Below are positions 1 to 6,575 of a DNA stretch of 15,503 nt, one piece after another. The position numbers were made by a program, and so were the translations under genes. Source of the stretch: Gardnerella kenyensis (GTDB taxonomy: Bacteria; Actinomycetota; Actinomycetes; Actinomycetales; Bifidobacteriaceae); assembly GCA_003585735.1 (NCBI GenBank), contig NQOH01000008.1, positions 31,611-47,113 of the forward strand, read 5' to 3'. The notes beneath the pieces are model-generated. The model was given only the letters and a program-made list of their open reading frames with translations. It did no database searches and had not been told where the DNA came from. Positions within the stretch are counted from its first letter, which is position 1. Each line of letters begins with the position of its first letter.

Positions 1-669
1 AATCAGCCATCCGTGTTGATTCAGGTTTACCAGGGTGAACGTGAGTTTGCTCGCGATAACAAGCCGCTTGGCACTTTTGAGTTGACTGGTATTGCTCCAG
101 CTCCTCGTGGCGTTCCGCAGATTGAAGTCACTTTCGATATTGACGCTAACGGCATTGTGCACGTTTCCGCTAAGGATAAGGGCACTGGCAAGGAACAGTC
201 CATGACTATTACCGGTGGTTCCGGCCTTCCAAAGGACGAAATTGACCGCATGGTTAAGGAAGCTGAAGCTCACGAAGCTGAAGATAAGAAGCGTAAGGAA
301 GAAGCTGAAGTTCGCAATCAAGCAGAAGCCTTTGCTTACCAAACTGAAAAGCTTGTAAACGACAATAAAGACAAGCTTTCGGACGAAATCTCCAAGGAAG
401 TTACCGAAAAGGTTAACGCTTTGAAGGAAGCTTTGAAGGGTGATGACGTTGAGAAGATTAAGTCTGCTCAAAGCGAGTTGATGACTTCTGCTCAAAAGAT
501 TGGTCAGCAGCTTTACGCTCAGGGCGGTGCTCAAGGCGATAACGCAGGTGCTGCAGGTGCAGGTGCTGCTGGTGCCGCTGGCGCTAACGCAGGTTCTGCC
601 GCTAAAGACGATGACGTAGTTGACGCCGAAGTGGTGGACGACGACAAGGACGATAAGGACAACAAGTAA
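1..669 (+). CDS. dnaK: Hsp70 chaperone DnaK, C-terminal part (gene enters from the left edge)
   Basis: This is the 3' part of the gene for the ATP-dependent Hsp70 chaperone, which binds exposed hydrophobic segments of unfolded proteins and is cycled by DnaJ and GrpE. The reading frame is open from base 1 and gives 222 residues. It holds the second half of the beta-sandwich substrate-binding domain (VYQGER, the GIPPAPRG-like GIAPAPRGVPQIEVTFDIDANGI segment in two parts, and VSAKDKGTGKEQ), then the charged helical lid (about residues 78-170 of the fragment), then an Ala/Gly-rich linker and a very acidic tail ending near DVVDAEVVDDDK. The ATPase domain lies outside the window. The stop codon overlaps the grpE start by one base (TAATG), so the two are translationally coupled. 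In actinobacteria HspR uses DnaK as co-repressor, which fits the order dnaK-grpE-dnaJ-hspR. The assignment is certain; only the 5' end is missing. Confidence 0.97.
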   Translation, partial: NQPSVLIQVYQGEREFARDNKPLGTFELTGIAPAPRGVPQIEVTFDIDANGIVHVSAKDKGTGKEQSMTITGGSGLPKDEIDRMVKEAEAHEAEDKKRKEEAEVRNQAEAFAYQTEKLVNDNKDKLSDEISKEVTEKVNALKEALKGDDVEKIKSAQSELMTSAQKIGQQLYAQGGAQGDNAGAAGAGAAGAAGANAGSAAKDDDVVDAEVVDDDKDDKDNK

Positions 670-1373
670 TGTCCGAGTTCAACGCCAACGAATATTTGCA
701 AAATATGGGGGATGCTGACTCAATGGATGTAAAACCTGAAAATGAGTCAGCTAACCCGGAGCAAAAAACTAACAGCACGGACAGTGTTGCTAAAGCTGGT
801 GAAAACAGTAAGAATCATGCAGAAACGCAAGCTGATGCTAATGCGGATGCTAACGTTTCTGCAGATTCTGCGGATTCTGCAAATACTTCAAAATCAGAAG
901 AATCAAAAGGTAGCCAAGATGCAGAAGACGGCAGCTTGACTCCTTTAGGTAAAGCTAAAAAAGAAGCTGCAGAATACCTAGAAGCGTTACAGCGTGAGCG
1001 CGCGGAATTTATCAACTTTAGAAATCGTGCTGCGAAAGAGCAGGATCGTTTCCGCCAGCATGGAATTATCGATGTGCTTACTGCGCTGCTTCCAGCATTG
1101 GACGATATTGATCGCATTCGTGAACATAGCGAAATGGACGATTCGTTCAAAGCTGTTTCAACCAAGATCGATAAGGCTTTTGAAAAGTTTGGAGTGGAAA
1201 AGTTTGGTGAAAAGGGCGAAGATTTTGACCCTACCAAGCATGATGCGATTTTGCACAAGCCAGATCCAGACGCTACGAAAGAAACTGTTGATGCAGTGGT
1301 TGAGGCAGGTTACCGAATAGGAGATCGTGTTATTCGCGCCGCTCGCGTGGTCGTTTCTTCACCACAGCAGTGA
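669..1373 (+). CDS. grpE: GrpE, nucleotide exchange factor for DnaK
   Basis: GrpE releases ADP from DnaK in the cytoplasmic chaperone cycle. The protein has 234 residues. Residues 1 to about 90 are acidic, Ala/Asp/Asn/Ser-rich and probably disordered, with short Ala-Asp repeats around 55-72. From about 92 it has the long dimerising coiled-coil helix (KAKKEAAEYLEALQRERAEF and following, with the family signature of a phenylalanine plus NFRNR), and then the C-terminal beta domain with FDPTKHDAI and the conserved ending GYRIGDRVIRAARVVVS. The N-terminal acidic region makes it somewhat longer than the roughly 200 residues usual for the family, which is common in actinobacteria. The ATG overlaps the dnaK stop, so no separate Shine-Dalgarno is needed beyond coupling. 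A 105-base spacer separates it from dnaJ. Confidence 0.96.
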   Translation: MSEFNANEYLQNMGDADSMDVKPENESANPEQKTNSTDSVAKAGENSKNHAETQADANADANVSADSADSANTSKSEESKGSQDAEDGSLTPLGKAKKEAAEYLEALQRERAEFINFRNRAAKEQDRFRQHGIIDVLTALLPALDDIDRIREHSEMDDSFKAVSTKIDKAFEKFGVEKFGEKGEDFDPTKHDAILHKPDPDATKETVDAVVEAGYRIGDRVIRAARVVVSSPQQ

Positions 1374-1478
1374 TTTATTCTCTGCTTGCTATCAGTGAGG
1401 TAGAGATTTGAGATTTTTCGGTTATTCGGTAAAAATAGCGTAAATATGCCAATGTGCTGATAACGAAAGGAGGCACAA

Positions 1479-2522
1479 ATGGCTGAAAATGAATGGTTAG
1501 CTAAGGATTTTTATAAAGTTCTCGGTGTCTCCAAAGATGCTGACGAAGCAACGATTACTAAAGCGTATCGCAAACTTGCTCGAAAATATCACCCTGATTT
1601 AAACAAAACAAAAGAAGCTGAAGAAAAGTTTAAGGACGTTTCCGAAGCTTATGATGTGCTGAAAGATAGTCAAACTCGCCAGCGCTACGACGCTATTCGT
1701 CAATTTGGTGCAGGCGGCGCTCGTTTTGCAGGCGGTGCAGGAGGAGCTGGAGGCTTTGATGCGTCAAGCTTCTCGGATATCTTCTCCATGTTTAACGGCG
1801 GCTCCGGCATGGGTGGCATGGGCGGAATGGGCGGCAACGGTTCGCGCATTCGCTTTGCAACCAGCGGAGCCGGCCCAAATATGGGTGACATTTTCTCCAT
1901 GTTTAGCGGCGGCCAGCAAAATCCGGGTGCGAATGGTTTTGCAGGCGAGCAGTACGCTAAAGCCCAGCCGGAAGATGTGCCTGAAAACGGCGAAGATATA
2001 ACAACAAATATCAAACTTACTTTTAAGCAGGCTTTTAAAGGTGCCACTGTGTCGCTTCGTGCGGCAGGCGAAACTTTTAAAACGCATATTCCAGCTGGTG
2101 TAAAAGCCGGTCAAAAAATTCGTTTAAAAGGAAAGGGTAAGCCGGGTAAATTTGGCGGTTCTGCAGGCGATTTGTATTTGCATGTGCAAGTTGAGCCGTC
2201 AGATCGCTTTACTTTGCGAGATAACAATTTAGTTGCTGATTTGCCTTTGACTTTGAGCGAGGCTGTGCACGGCGCAAAAGTTACGCTTAACGACGTAGAC
2301 GGTAATGCTGTGACTTTTAAAGTGCCTGCTGGGTCTTCTAGTGGAGACGAGGTTCGTGCTCAAGGTGCTGGCGTGCCTGGCTCTAACGGCGATTTTATTG
2401 GTATTGTGCAAATTCGTATACCAAAGCACTCAAGTATGTTACTTAAGCGTGCTGCAAAAGAATTTGATAAAACTGCCGGCGGATCTTATGCAGAAGAAGT
2501 CAGCAATTTGAGGCAAAAGTAA
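1479..2522 (+). CDS. dnaJ: DnaJ-type co-chaperone without the zinc-finger region
   Basis: This J-domain protein stimulates the DnaK ATPase and delivers substrates. The 347 residues begin with a J domain (about 9-75) carrying the essential HPD motif at 38-40. A Gly/Phe/Met-rich linker follows (about 77-165, with repeated GMGG units and two copies of a DIFSMF-like segment). The two C-terminal beta-barrel substrate-binding domains occupy about 170-335 (IPAGVKAGQKIRLKGKG, then DLPLTLSEAVHGAKV, then VPAGSSSGDEVR). The protein contains no cysteine, so the four CxxCxGxG repeats of a classical type I DnaJ are absent and it is a type II (CbpA-like) protein. It nevertheless sits in the dnaK operon. The ATG follows a strong Shine-Dalgarno (AAAGGAGG, 1466-1473). 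The 105-base spacer to grpE contains a weak TTGAGA (1408-1413) and TAAAAA (1430-1435) pair 16 bases apart that could be an internal promoter. Its stop codon is the first unit of a tandem repeat array. Confidence 0.93.
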   Translation: MAENEWLAKDFYKVLGVSKDADEATITKAYRKLARKYHPDLNKTKEAEEKFKDVSEAYDVLKDSQTRQRYDAIRQFGAGGARFAGGAGGAGGFDASSFSDIFSMFNGGSGMGGMGGMGGNGSRIRFATSGAGPNMGDIFSMFSGGQQNPGANGFAGEQYAKAQPEDVPENGEDITTNIKLTFKQAFKGATVSLRAAGETFKTHIPAGVKAGQKIRLKGKGKPGKFGGSAGDLYLHVQVEPSDRFTLRDNNLVADLPLTLSEAVHGAKVTLNDVDGNAVTFKVPAGSSSGDEVRAQGAGVPGSNGDFIGIVQIRIPKHSSMLLKRAAKEFDKTAGGSYAEEVSNLRQK

Positions 2523-2575
2523 CGCAAAATAAAGCAAAGTAACGCAAAAGTAAAGCAAAAGTAAGGCAAGGAAGG
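2513..2575 (+). repeat. 10-11 base tandem array spanning the dnaJ stop and the hspR Shine-Dalgarno
   Basis: Six consecutive units of the type GCAAAAGTAAC lie at 2513-2523, 2524-2533, 2534-2543, 2544-2554, 2555-2565 and a degenerate last one at 2566-2575. The first unit contains the dnaJ TAA stop (2520-2522). The last one, GCAAGGAAGG, contains the Shine-Dalgarno of hspR. Because the units are 10 or 11 bases long, the repeated TAA falls in different frames along the array. All units were read by eye from the sequence. Confidence 0.85.
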
Positions 2576-2581
2576 CGTGCT

Positions 2582-3181
2582 ATGACACCAATAACGCGTG
2601 AAACTAAAGCATTGTATGAAATGTGTGCTGTTGCTTTAGTGCGTGGTACTGCAACGCTTGACGGCGCAGATGAAGTAGGTTTTACTCTTGATTTGCCAAT
2701 ATTTACCGTCAGCCACGTAGCACGCCTTACTAATACGCATCCGCAAACTCTTAGACAATACGATCGCCTGTGTTTAATTATGCCTCAGCGCACAGGCGGC
2801 GGCGCTCGCCGTTACTCGTTAAGAGATATTGACAGAATTGTGCAAACTCAGCATTTAAGCCAGGATGAAGGTATTAATCTTGCTGGGATTATGAAAATTT
2901 TGGCGCTTCAGGAAGAAAATCGACAGCTTAAAAGGCAAGTTCGTCATTTGACGGAAGCTGCAGAATCTTCAGAACGCAATATTTTCACTGCGAACGCGGA
3001 TGGAGATATTGTGGAAATGCACCGCTCGCGCAACGCTAGGCGCTGGAGGCGAGATATTCGCACAGAGCGCAGAGCGTTGCCGTCGTCTTATTCTGTGGCA
3101 GAGTATGCCAAAGCGCAAAAAGGTGCTATTGAATCTCCGGAAGAGAAGTCTGTGGTTCTTTGGCGAGCTTGGAGCGTTTAG
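2582..3181 (+). CDS. hspR: HspR, MerR-family heat-shock repressor
   Basis: HspR represses the dnaK operon in actinobacteria by binding HAIR inverted repeats, with DnaK as co-repressor. The 199-residue protein has an N-terminal extension (1-39), then a MerR-type winged helix: FTVSHVARLTNTHPQTLRQYDRLCLI (41-66, in two segments: recognition helix around 52-62) and the wing GGGARRYSLRDI (72-83). A coiled-coil stretch follows (about 105-130, LALQEENRQLKRQVRHL), then a basic Arg-rich region (about 148-165). The coiled coil is where HspR proteins dimerise. The ATG has the Shine-Dalgarno AAGGAAGG 6 bases upstream, within the last unit of the repeat array. No HAIR element is visible in the window; the operator is expected upstream of dnaK, outside the window. 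The last 56 bases overlap the 3' end of the opposing HAD gene. The C-terminal tail is longer than in the compact HspR of Streptomyces. Confidence 0.92.
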   Translation: MTPITRETKALYEMCAVALVRGTATLDGADEVGFTLDLPIFTVSHVARLTNTHPQTLRQYDRLCLIMPQRTGGGARRYSLRDIDRIVQTQHLSQDEGINLAGIMKILALQEENRQLKRQVRHLTEAAESSERNIFTANADGDIVEMHRSRNARRWRRDIRTERRALPSSYSVAEYAKAQKGAIESPEEKSVVLWRAWSV

Positions 3182-3950
3182 TAACAATATCTTCAAGCGT
3201 TTTTACATTCACATTTTCGTAGCCGTTAAGCTCAGCGTGGTGCTTGCTTTCGGAAATATTTGCGCGAGAAAAACCAGTTTGCGCAACTACAGTCGCTCCA
3301 GAATTAACTGCGGCAGTAAGACCAGATAACGAATCTTCTATAATTACGCAATTTGCCATTTGCTTCGCAATTTCTTCCGCACTTCCGCAAATTCCAACAA
3401 TTTTTCCAGCAGCTAAATATGGTTCAGCGCTTGGCTTAGGCTCATAGCCGTCGTCGCCGCAAACATAGCCTACGAAAGCACCTTCCGGAGCGTGCTTAAC
3501 AATATTTTCCACTAAACAACGCGGCGAATTGCTAACTAAAACAGAAGGAATTCCGGCTTTTGCAAGGCTTTTAAGCACATCGAGCACTCCAGGAATCCAC
3601 GGAACGCTTTCAGCTTCACGCGCTGCAACGTAATCAACCATTCCTTTGCCGACTTCTTCTACAGTAAGCTTTGTGCCGGAAGGAATCATTTTATTCGCAA
3701 CTGTTTCTAGGGAGCCGCCTGAGCATTCCCAAGCTAAATCCTCATCCCAATATCCGCCGTATTTTTTAACCAAATAAAACTCAGACTCATGCCAATATGG
3801 TTCGGAATCAATAAGTGTACCGTCCATATCCCAAAATACTGCGCGCAAAATATTCTTATTTGATTGTGCATTTGTAATTTTTTCTAATTTTTCCGTCTTT
3901 TGTTCCACTATTCGCAATTCCTTGTATTTATTTTTATCTACCCCTCGCAT
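3126..3950 (-). CDS. HAD-superfamily hydrolase, beta-phosphoglucomutase-like phosphatase
   Basis: This is a haloacid-dehalogenase-type phosphatase or phosphomutase with a C1 (alpha-helical) cap, probably acting on a small phosphorylated metabolite in the cytoplasm; the substrate cannot be read from sequence. With the ATG at 3950 it has 274 residues. Motif I is DMDGTLIDSE with nucleophile D41 and acid/base D43. Motif II is VLVSNS with S140, motif III the lysine in EPKPSAEP (K172), and motif IV IEDSLSGLTAAVNSGA (D206). The frame stays open upstream to an ATG at 4025, but that stretch lies inside the repeat array behind the PBP gene and would encode low-complexity repeats, so I prefer 3950. A TATAAT on the minus strand (3966-3971) just upstream supports this. 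A GTG at 3908 is another option. It follows the PBP gene on the same strand and may be co-transcribed. Its end runs 56 bp into hspR. Confidence 0.88.
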   Translation of the reverse strand: MRGVDKNKYKELRIVEQKTEKLEKITNAQSNKNILRAVFWDMDGTLIDSEPYWHESEFYLVKKYGGYWDEDLAWECSGGSLETVANKMIPSGTKLTVEEVGKGMVDYVAAREAESVPWIPGVLDVLKSLAKAGIPSVLVSNSPRCLVENIVKHAPEGAFVGYVCGDDGYEPKPSAEPYLAAGKIVGICGSAEEIAKQMANCVIIEDSLSGLTAAVNSGATVVAQTGFSRANISESKHHAELNGYENVNVKTLEDIVTKRSKLAKEPQTSLPEIQ

Positions 3951-3965
3951 GCCTCTAAATTCGAC

Positions 3966-3971
3966 ATTATA
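3966..3971 (-). promoter_or_regulatory. Possible -10 element (TATAAT) for the HAD gene
   Basis: On the minus strand a perfect TATAAT lies about 15 bases before the preferred ATG at 3950. No good -35 hexamer is found 16-18 bases upstream, where the repeat array lies. The match may be chance in AT-rich DNA, but if used it would rule out the far upstream start at 4025. Confidence 0.3.
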
Positions 3972-4051
3972 CGATATTGCTGACCGTATGCTTACTGACC
4001 GTATGCTTACGGCCAGCAATATCACTGCCAGTATGCTTACTGCCCGGTATG
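3972..4051 (-). repeat. Tandem repeat array spanning the PBP stop codon
   Basis: Read on the minus strand, the last PBP codons and stop (CATACCGGGCAGTAAG, 4051-4036) are followed by related copies: a 30-base compound unit at 4035-4006 beginning CATACTGGCAG and ending CGTAAG, a 15-base unit CATACGGTCAGTAAG at 4005-3991, and CATACGGTCAGCAATATCG at 3990-3972. The array fills most of the spacer to the HAD gene and multiplies TAA stops. It also contains a long inverted repeat, listed separately. Confidence 0.8.
3973..4023 (-). repeat. Inverted repeat with 16-base arms between the PBP and HAD genes
   Basis: The arms are 3973-3988 and 4008-4023 and match at 15 of 16 positions (GATATTGCTGACCGTA against the reverse complement of TACGGCCAGCAATATC), with a 19-base loop. 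In the PBP transcript this would be a stable hairpin just behind the stop codon. No U-run follows, so a classical rho-independent terminator is not supported. mRNA 3'-end protection or partial attenuation is possible. Confidence 0.6.
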
Positions 4052-6370
4052 AGCAGCAGAAGGATCGTACTGACTTTCTCCACCATCCCCAGAATTAGTG
4101 TTGTCGGAGTTGCCTAATCCGTCTAGCAAAGAATTTTCGTCATCTTGCGAATGGTCTTTAGGCTGATCTTCGCTACTGTTTGCTTTATTATCTTTGCTAT
4201 CTTTATTAGCATCTTCGTTATTTAAATTATTTTCGTTTTCGTGCGAACGTCCACCTAAGCCCCACGTGCCGTCGTGGCCGCCAACGTCGCCTGTGTCTTC
4301 CGCTTCTGGGAATTTAACATTTTGGCTACCAGCAAGCGCCTTCCTCATATACATAGTAAACATATGAACAGGGTAGTCGCTTCCTCCGCTGTACCCGTGG
4401 AATGGCTTAATTACTTGCGGATTTCCTTTTGCATCCGGGCTCCACATAGCAAAAACAGTAACTACATTTGGCGTGAATCCAACGAAACTACCAGCAGTAT
4501 CATCGTTTGCAGTTCCAGATTTTCCAGCAAGCTCTTTTCCAACTGCTCTAGCTTCAGTTGCAGTACCATGCTGAACTACGCCAGTCATAGCTTTAATAGC
4601 CAATGCTGTATCTTTTGGCGAAAATACCTGCTTACCGTTAGTTGGTGCGCGATAAAACTCTTTGCCATCAGGATTCTTTACGCTAGATACAATATGCAAA
4701 TCTGGTCGTATTCCCTTATTTGCAAAAGTTGCGTAAGCTCGAGCAATTTCGCTCACATGCACAGGATCGTTGCCCAGTACTGTAAATGGATTCTCGCCGT
4801 TAACGCGCTTAGGACTTAATCCAGCCGTAACAGCATTATGCGCAACTTTTTTAGCACCCAGCTTTTCTTGCAAAGACATGTACACGGTATTTACAGAATC
4901 TGCTGTTGCTTTATACAAATTAATTGATCCGTAACTAGCATTCGCAAAATTAGCTACAGGTTTTTCAATACCTTTAAATTTAAGCGGAGAATTACCATTA
5001 AAAAGCGTATCCAAACTTGTTCCAGCCTGAATTGCTCCAAGTAAAGCAAAAGGTTTCATTGTGGAACCAGGCTCATACAGTGCTTGTGTTGCGTTATTTA
5101 GTTGCTTTTTAAGATAATCGTCTCCTGCATATACAGAAATAATCGACCCGTCTTTTGCGTTTACTGACATTGCACCAATTTGCAAATCTTGTGGCACGAT
5201 TCCGCGTCCGTTTTGCGATGGGCTTGCAACTTTGAACATTAAGTCTTGCTTAGCTTTGTCAATCGTTGTAATAATGCGGTATCCGCCGCTATCGAGATCT
5301 TCTTGAGTAAATGCGCCGTTTCGAGTTAGCTCGTCTCGAACCATGTGCAATAAGTATCCTTGAGGGCCAGCATACATATTTTGCACAGTTTGCGTAATAG
5401 TTTTTGGCATCTTAGCTTTAGCCGCTTCGGAAGGAGTAATGTAGCCGTCTTCCTTCATAATTTTCAAAACTCGCTTAAAGCGAATACTTGCTTCTTTAGG
5501 GCCGATTGCAGGATCCCATCTGCTTGGAGCAGGTATAATTCCAGCCAAAAGTGCTGCCTGCGGCAATGTTAAATCTTTAGCTTTTACACCAAAATAAGCC
5601 TTAGCTGCAGCTTGAATACCGTAAGCTCCGCGCCCAAGATAAATAGTGTTCATATAATTGCAAAGAACTGTATCTTTATCTTGAGTTTGCGCAATTTTTA
5701 ATGCCAAAATAGCTTCGTGCAGTTTTCCAAGATACGTTTTAGTTTCGCCTAAATAGTAACGTTCTGCGTACTGTTGAGTAATAGTAGAGCCGCCCCAGCG
5801 TCCGCGCTTTGTGACGTTATGAATAAGCGCGCGGCCGATTCCTTTGAAATCAATACCATTGTCGTGGTAGAAGGAGCGATTTTCGGATGCGATAATTGCT
5901 TTACCAACATATTTAGGTAGTGCGGAACAGCTAATAATTTCGCGATTTTGTTCAGCAAAAGATCCTAATTCTGTTTTTCCGTCAGAATAATAAACTTTCG
6001 TTTTATCTGCCATTGCAACTTTGTCTGGAGCAGGTATGTCGGTTGTGGCATACATAAAGCCAAAAACAAGCGCGCCAAGCAAAATAGGAACAAAAATTAC
6101 AATAAGCAACCAAAAAATAATTGGGTGCCTTCCATGCCATGTTTTTCTGCGCTGCTGCCTAGTGTATGCTTGCGAGCGCGCGCGTCTTGAATTACGGCCG
6201 TCATAATTGGAAGACTTTTGATTATCGTAATAATCTCGATAATCGTATTGTTCATACTCACTGGATGGAACTTGTCGCATATTCGCATTATTAGGTGAGT
6301 GTGACGCTACACTTCGTGGCGTTTTTGCGCGCGAAGTAGAATTTCGCCTTCCATTATTACGTGTAACCAT
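4037..6370 (-). CDS. Class A penicillin-binding protein (glycosyltransferase plus transpeptidase)
   Basis: This bifunctional enzyme polymerises lipid II and cross-links peptidoglycan at the outer face of the membrane. With the ATG at 6370 it has 777 residues (positions below count from the in-frame GTG at 6379, three codons upstream). A basic, Tyr/Ser/Arg-rich cytoplasmic region (1-85) is followed by one membrane anchor (86-110). The GT51 domain has motif 1 ASENRSFYHDNG (catalytic E166), motif 2 GGSTITQQ (196-203) and motif 3 KLHEAILALK (E222). The transpeptidase domain has STMK (nucleophile S439, K442), SVN (495-497) and KSGT (620-623). The final 100 residues are acidic, Asn/Asp/Ser-rich and probably disordered. 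ATG 6370 is preferred because GGTGGA lies 4 bases before it; the GTG has no Shine-Dalgarno. In motif 1 the usual Glu-Asp pair is Glu-Asn. It resembles the PonA/PBP1 group, but I assign no symbol. Confidence 0.94.
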   Translation of the reverse strand: MVTRNNGRRNSTSRAKTPRSVASHSPNNANMRQVPSSEYEQYDYRDYYDNQKSSNYDGRNSRRARSQAYTRQQRRKTWHGRHPIIFWLLIVIFVPILLGALVFGFMYATTDIPAPDKVAMADKTKVYYSDGKTELGSFAEQNREIISCSALPKYVGKAIIASENRSFYHDNGIDFKGIGRALIHNVTKRGRWGGSTITQQYAERYYLGETKTYLGKLHEAILALKIAQTQDKDTVLCNYMNTIYLGRGAYGIQAAAKAYFGVKAKDLTLPQAALLAGIIPAPSRWDPAIGPKEASIRFKRVLKIMKEDGYITPSEAAKAKMPKTITQTVQNMYAGPQGYLLHMVRDELTRNGAFTQEDLDSGGYRIITTIDKAKQDLMFKVASPSQNGRGIVPQDLQIGAMSVNAKDGSIISVYAGDDYLKKQLNNATQALYEPGSTMKPFALLGAIQAGTSLDTLFNGNSPLKFKGIEKPVANFANASYGSINLYKATADSVNTVYMSLQEKLGAKKVAHNAVTAGLSPKRVNGENPFTVLGNDPVHVSEIARAYATFANKGIRPDLHIVSSVKNPDGKEFYRAPTNGKQVFSPKDTALAIKAMTGVVQHGTATEARAVGKELAGKSGTANDDTAGSFVGFTPNVVTVFAMWSPDAKGNPQVIKPFHGYSGGSDYPVHMFTMYMRKALAGSQNVKFPEAEDTGDVGGHDGTWGLGGRSHENENNLNNEDANKDSKDNKANSSEDQPKDHSQDDENSLLDGLGNSDNTNSGDGGESQYDPSAAHTGQ

Positions 6371-6379
6371 ACATTCCAC

Positions 6380-6570
6380 CGTAGCGCCCGGGCTGAATTT
6401 TCTATAATCGCAACTATTTAATAGCTTTTAATAATATTTAATAGCAGCAATTTTTGCGTAAAAAAGACTTTAAAAAACTCATATTTGCCCATATTGGTTA
6501 GAGCAATAGTATGATGAAGTATGTGTGTGTGCGGCATAATGTAATGTCGCTGATTTTTGCAGGCAAGGAG
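6380..6570. promoter_or_regulatory. Divergent promoter region between the PBP gene and ino1
   Basis: About 200 AT-rich bases separate two divergent genes and must hold both promoters. Candidates are weak: TATAAT on the plus strand (6403-6408), CATAAT (6535-6540) near ino1, and a TTATAG-like element on the minus strand near 6403-6410. A 20-base direct repeat (ATTTAATAGC at 6416-6425 and 6436-6445) could be a regulator site. ino1 has a good Shine-Dalgarno, AAGGAG, 5 bases before its ATG. Confidence 0.35.
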
Positions 6571-6575
6571 TCTAT

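Noticed and set aside
815..1258. Long open frame on the minus strand within grpE
   Set aside because: It is an antisense shadow of a well-supported gene, Ser/Ala-rich from complementary codons, with no family resemblance.
1764..2114. Open frames on the minus strand in the dnaJ linker region
   Set aside because: They arise from the Gly-rich coding repeats on the other strand; no start signal or domain is visible.
2428..2447. HAIR-like inverted repeat (ACTCAAG then CTTAAG) inside dnaJ
   Set aside because: The half sites face the opposite way from CTTGAGT-N7-ACTCAAG, one is imperfect, and it lies in coding sequence.
2513..2575. CRISPR or other regular repeat system
   Set aside because: The units are 10-11 bases with no spacers; the other arrays are likewise direct tandem repeats.
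3951..4025. Upstream ATG at 4025 for the HAD gene
   Set aside because: The added residues come from the repeat array and have no HAD homology; a TATAAT lies downstream of that ATG.
4274..4819. 181-residue open frame on the plus strand inside the PBP gene
   Set aside because: It lies antisense to a gene with all catalytic motifs, and the product has no recognisable domain.
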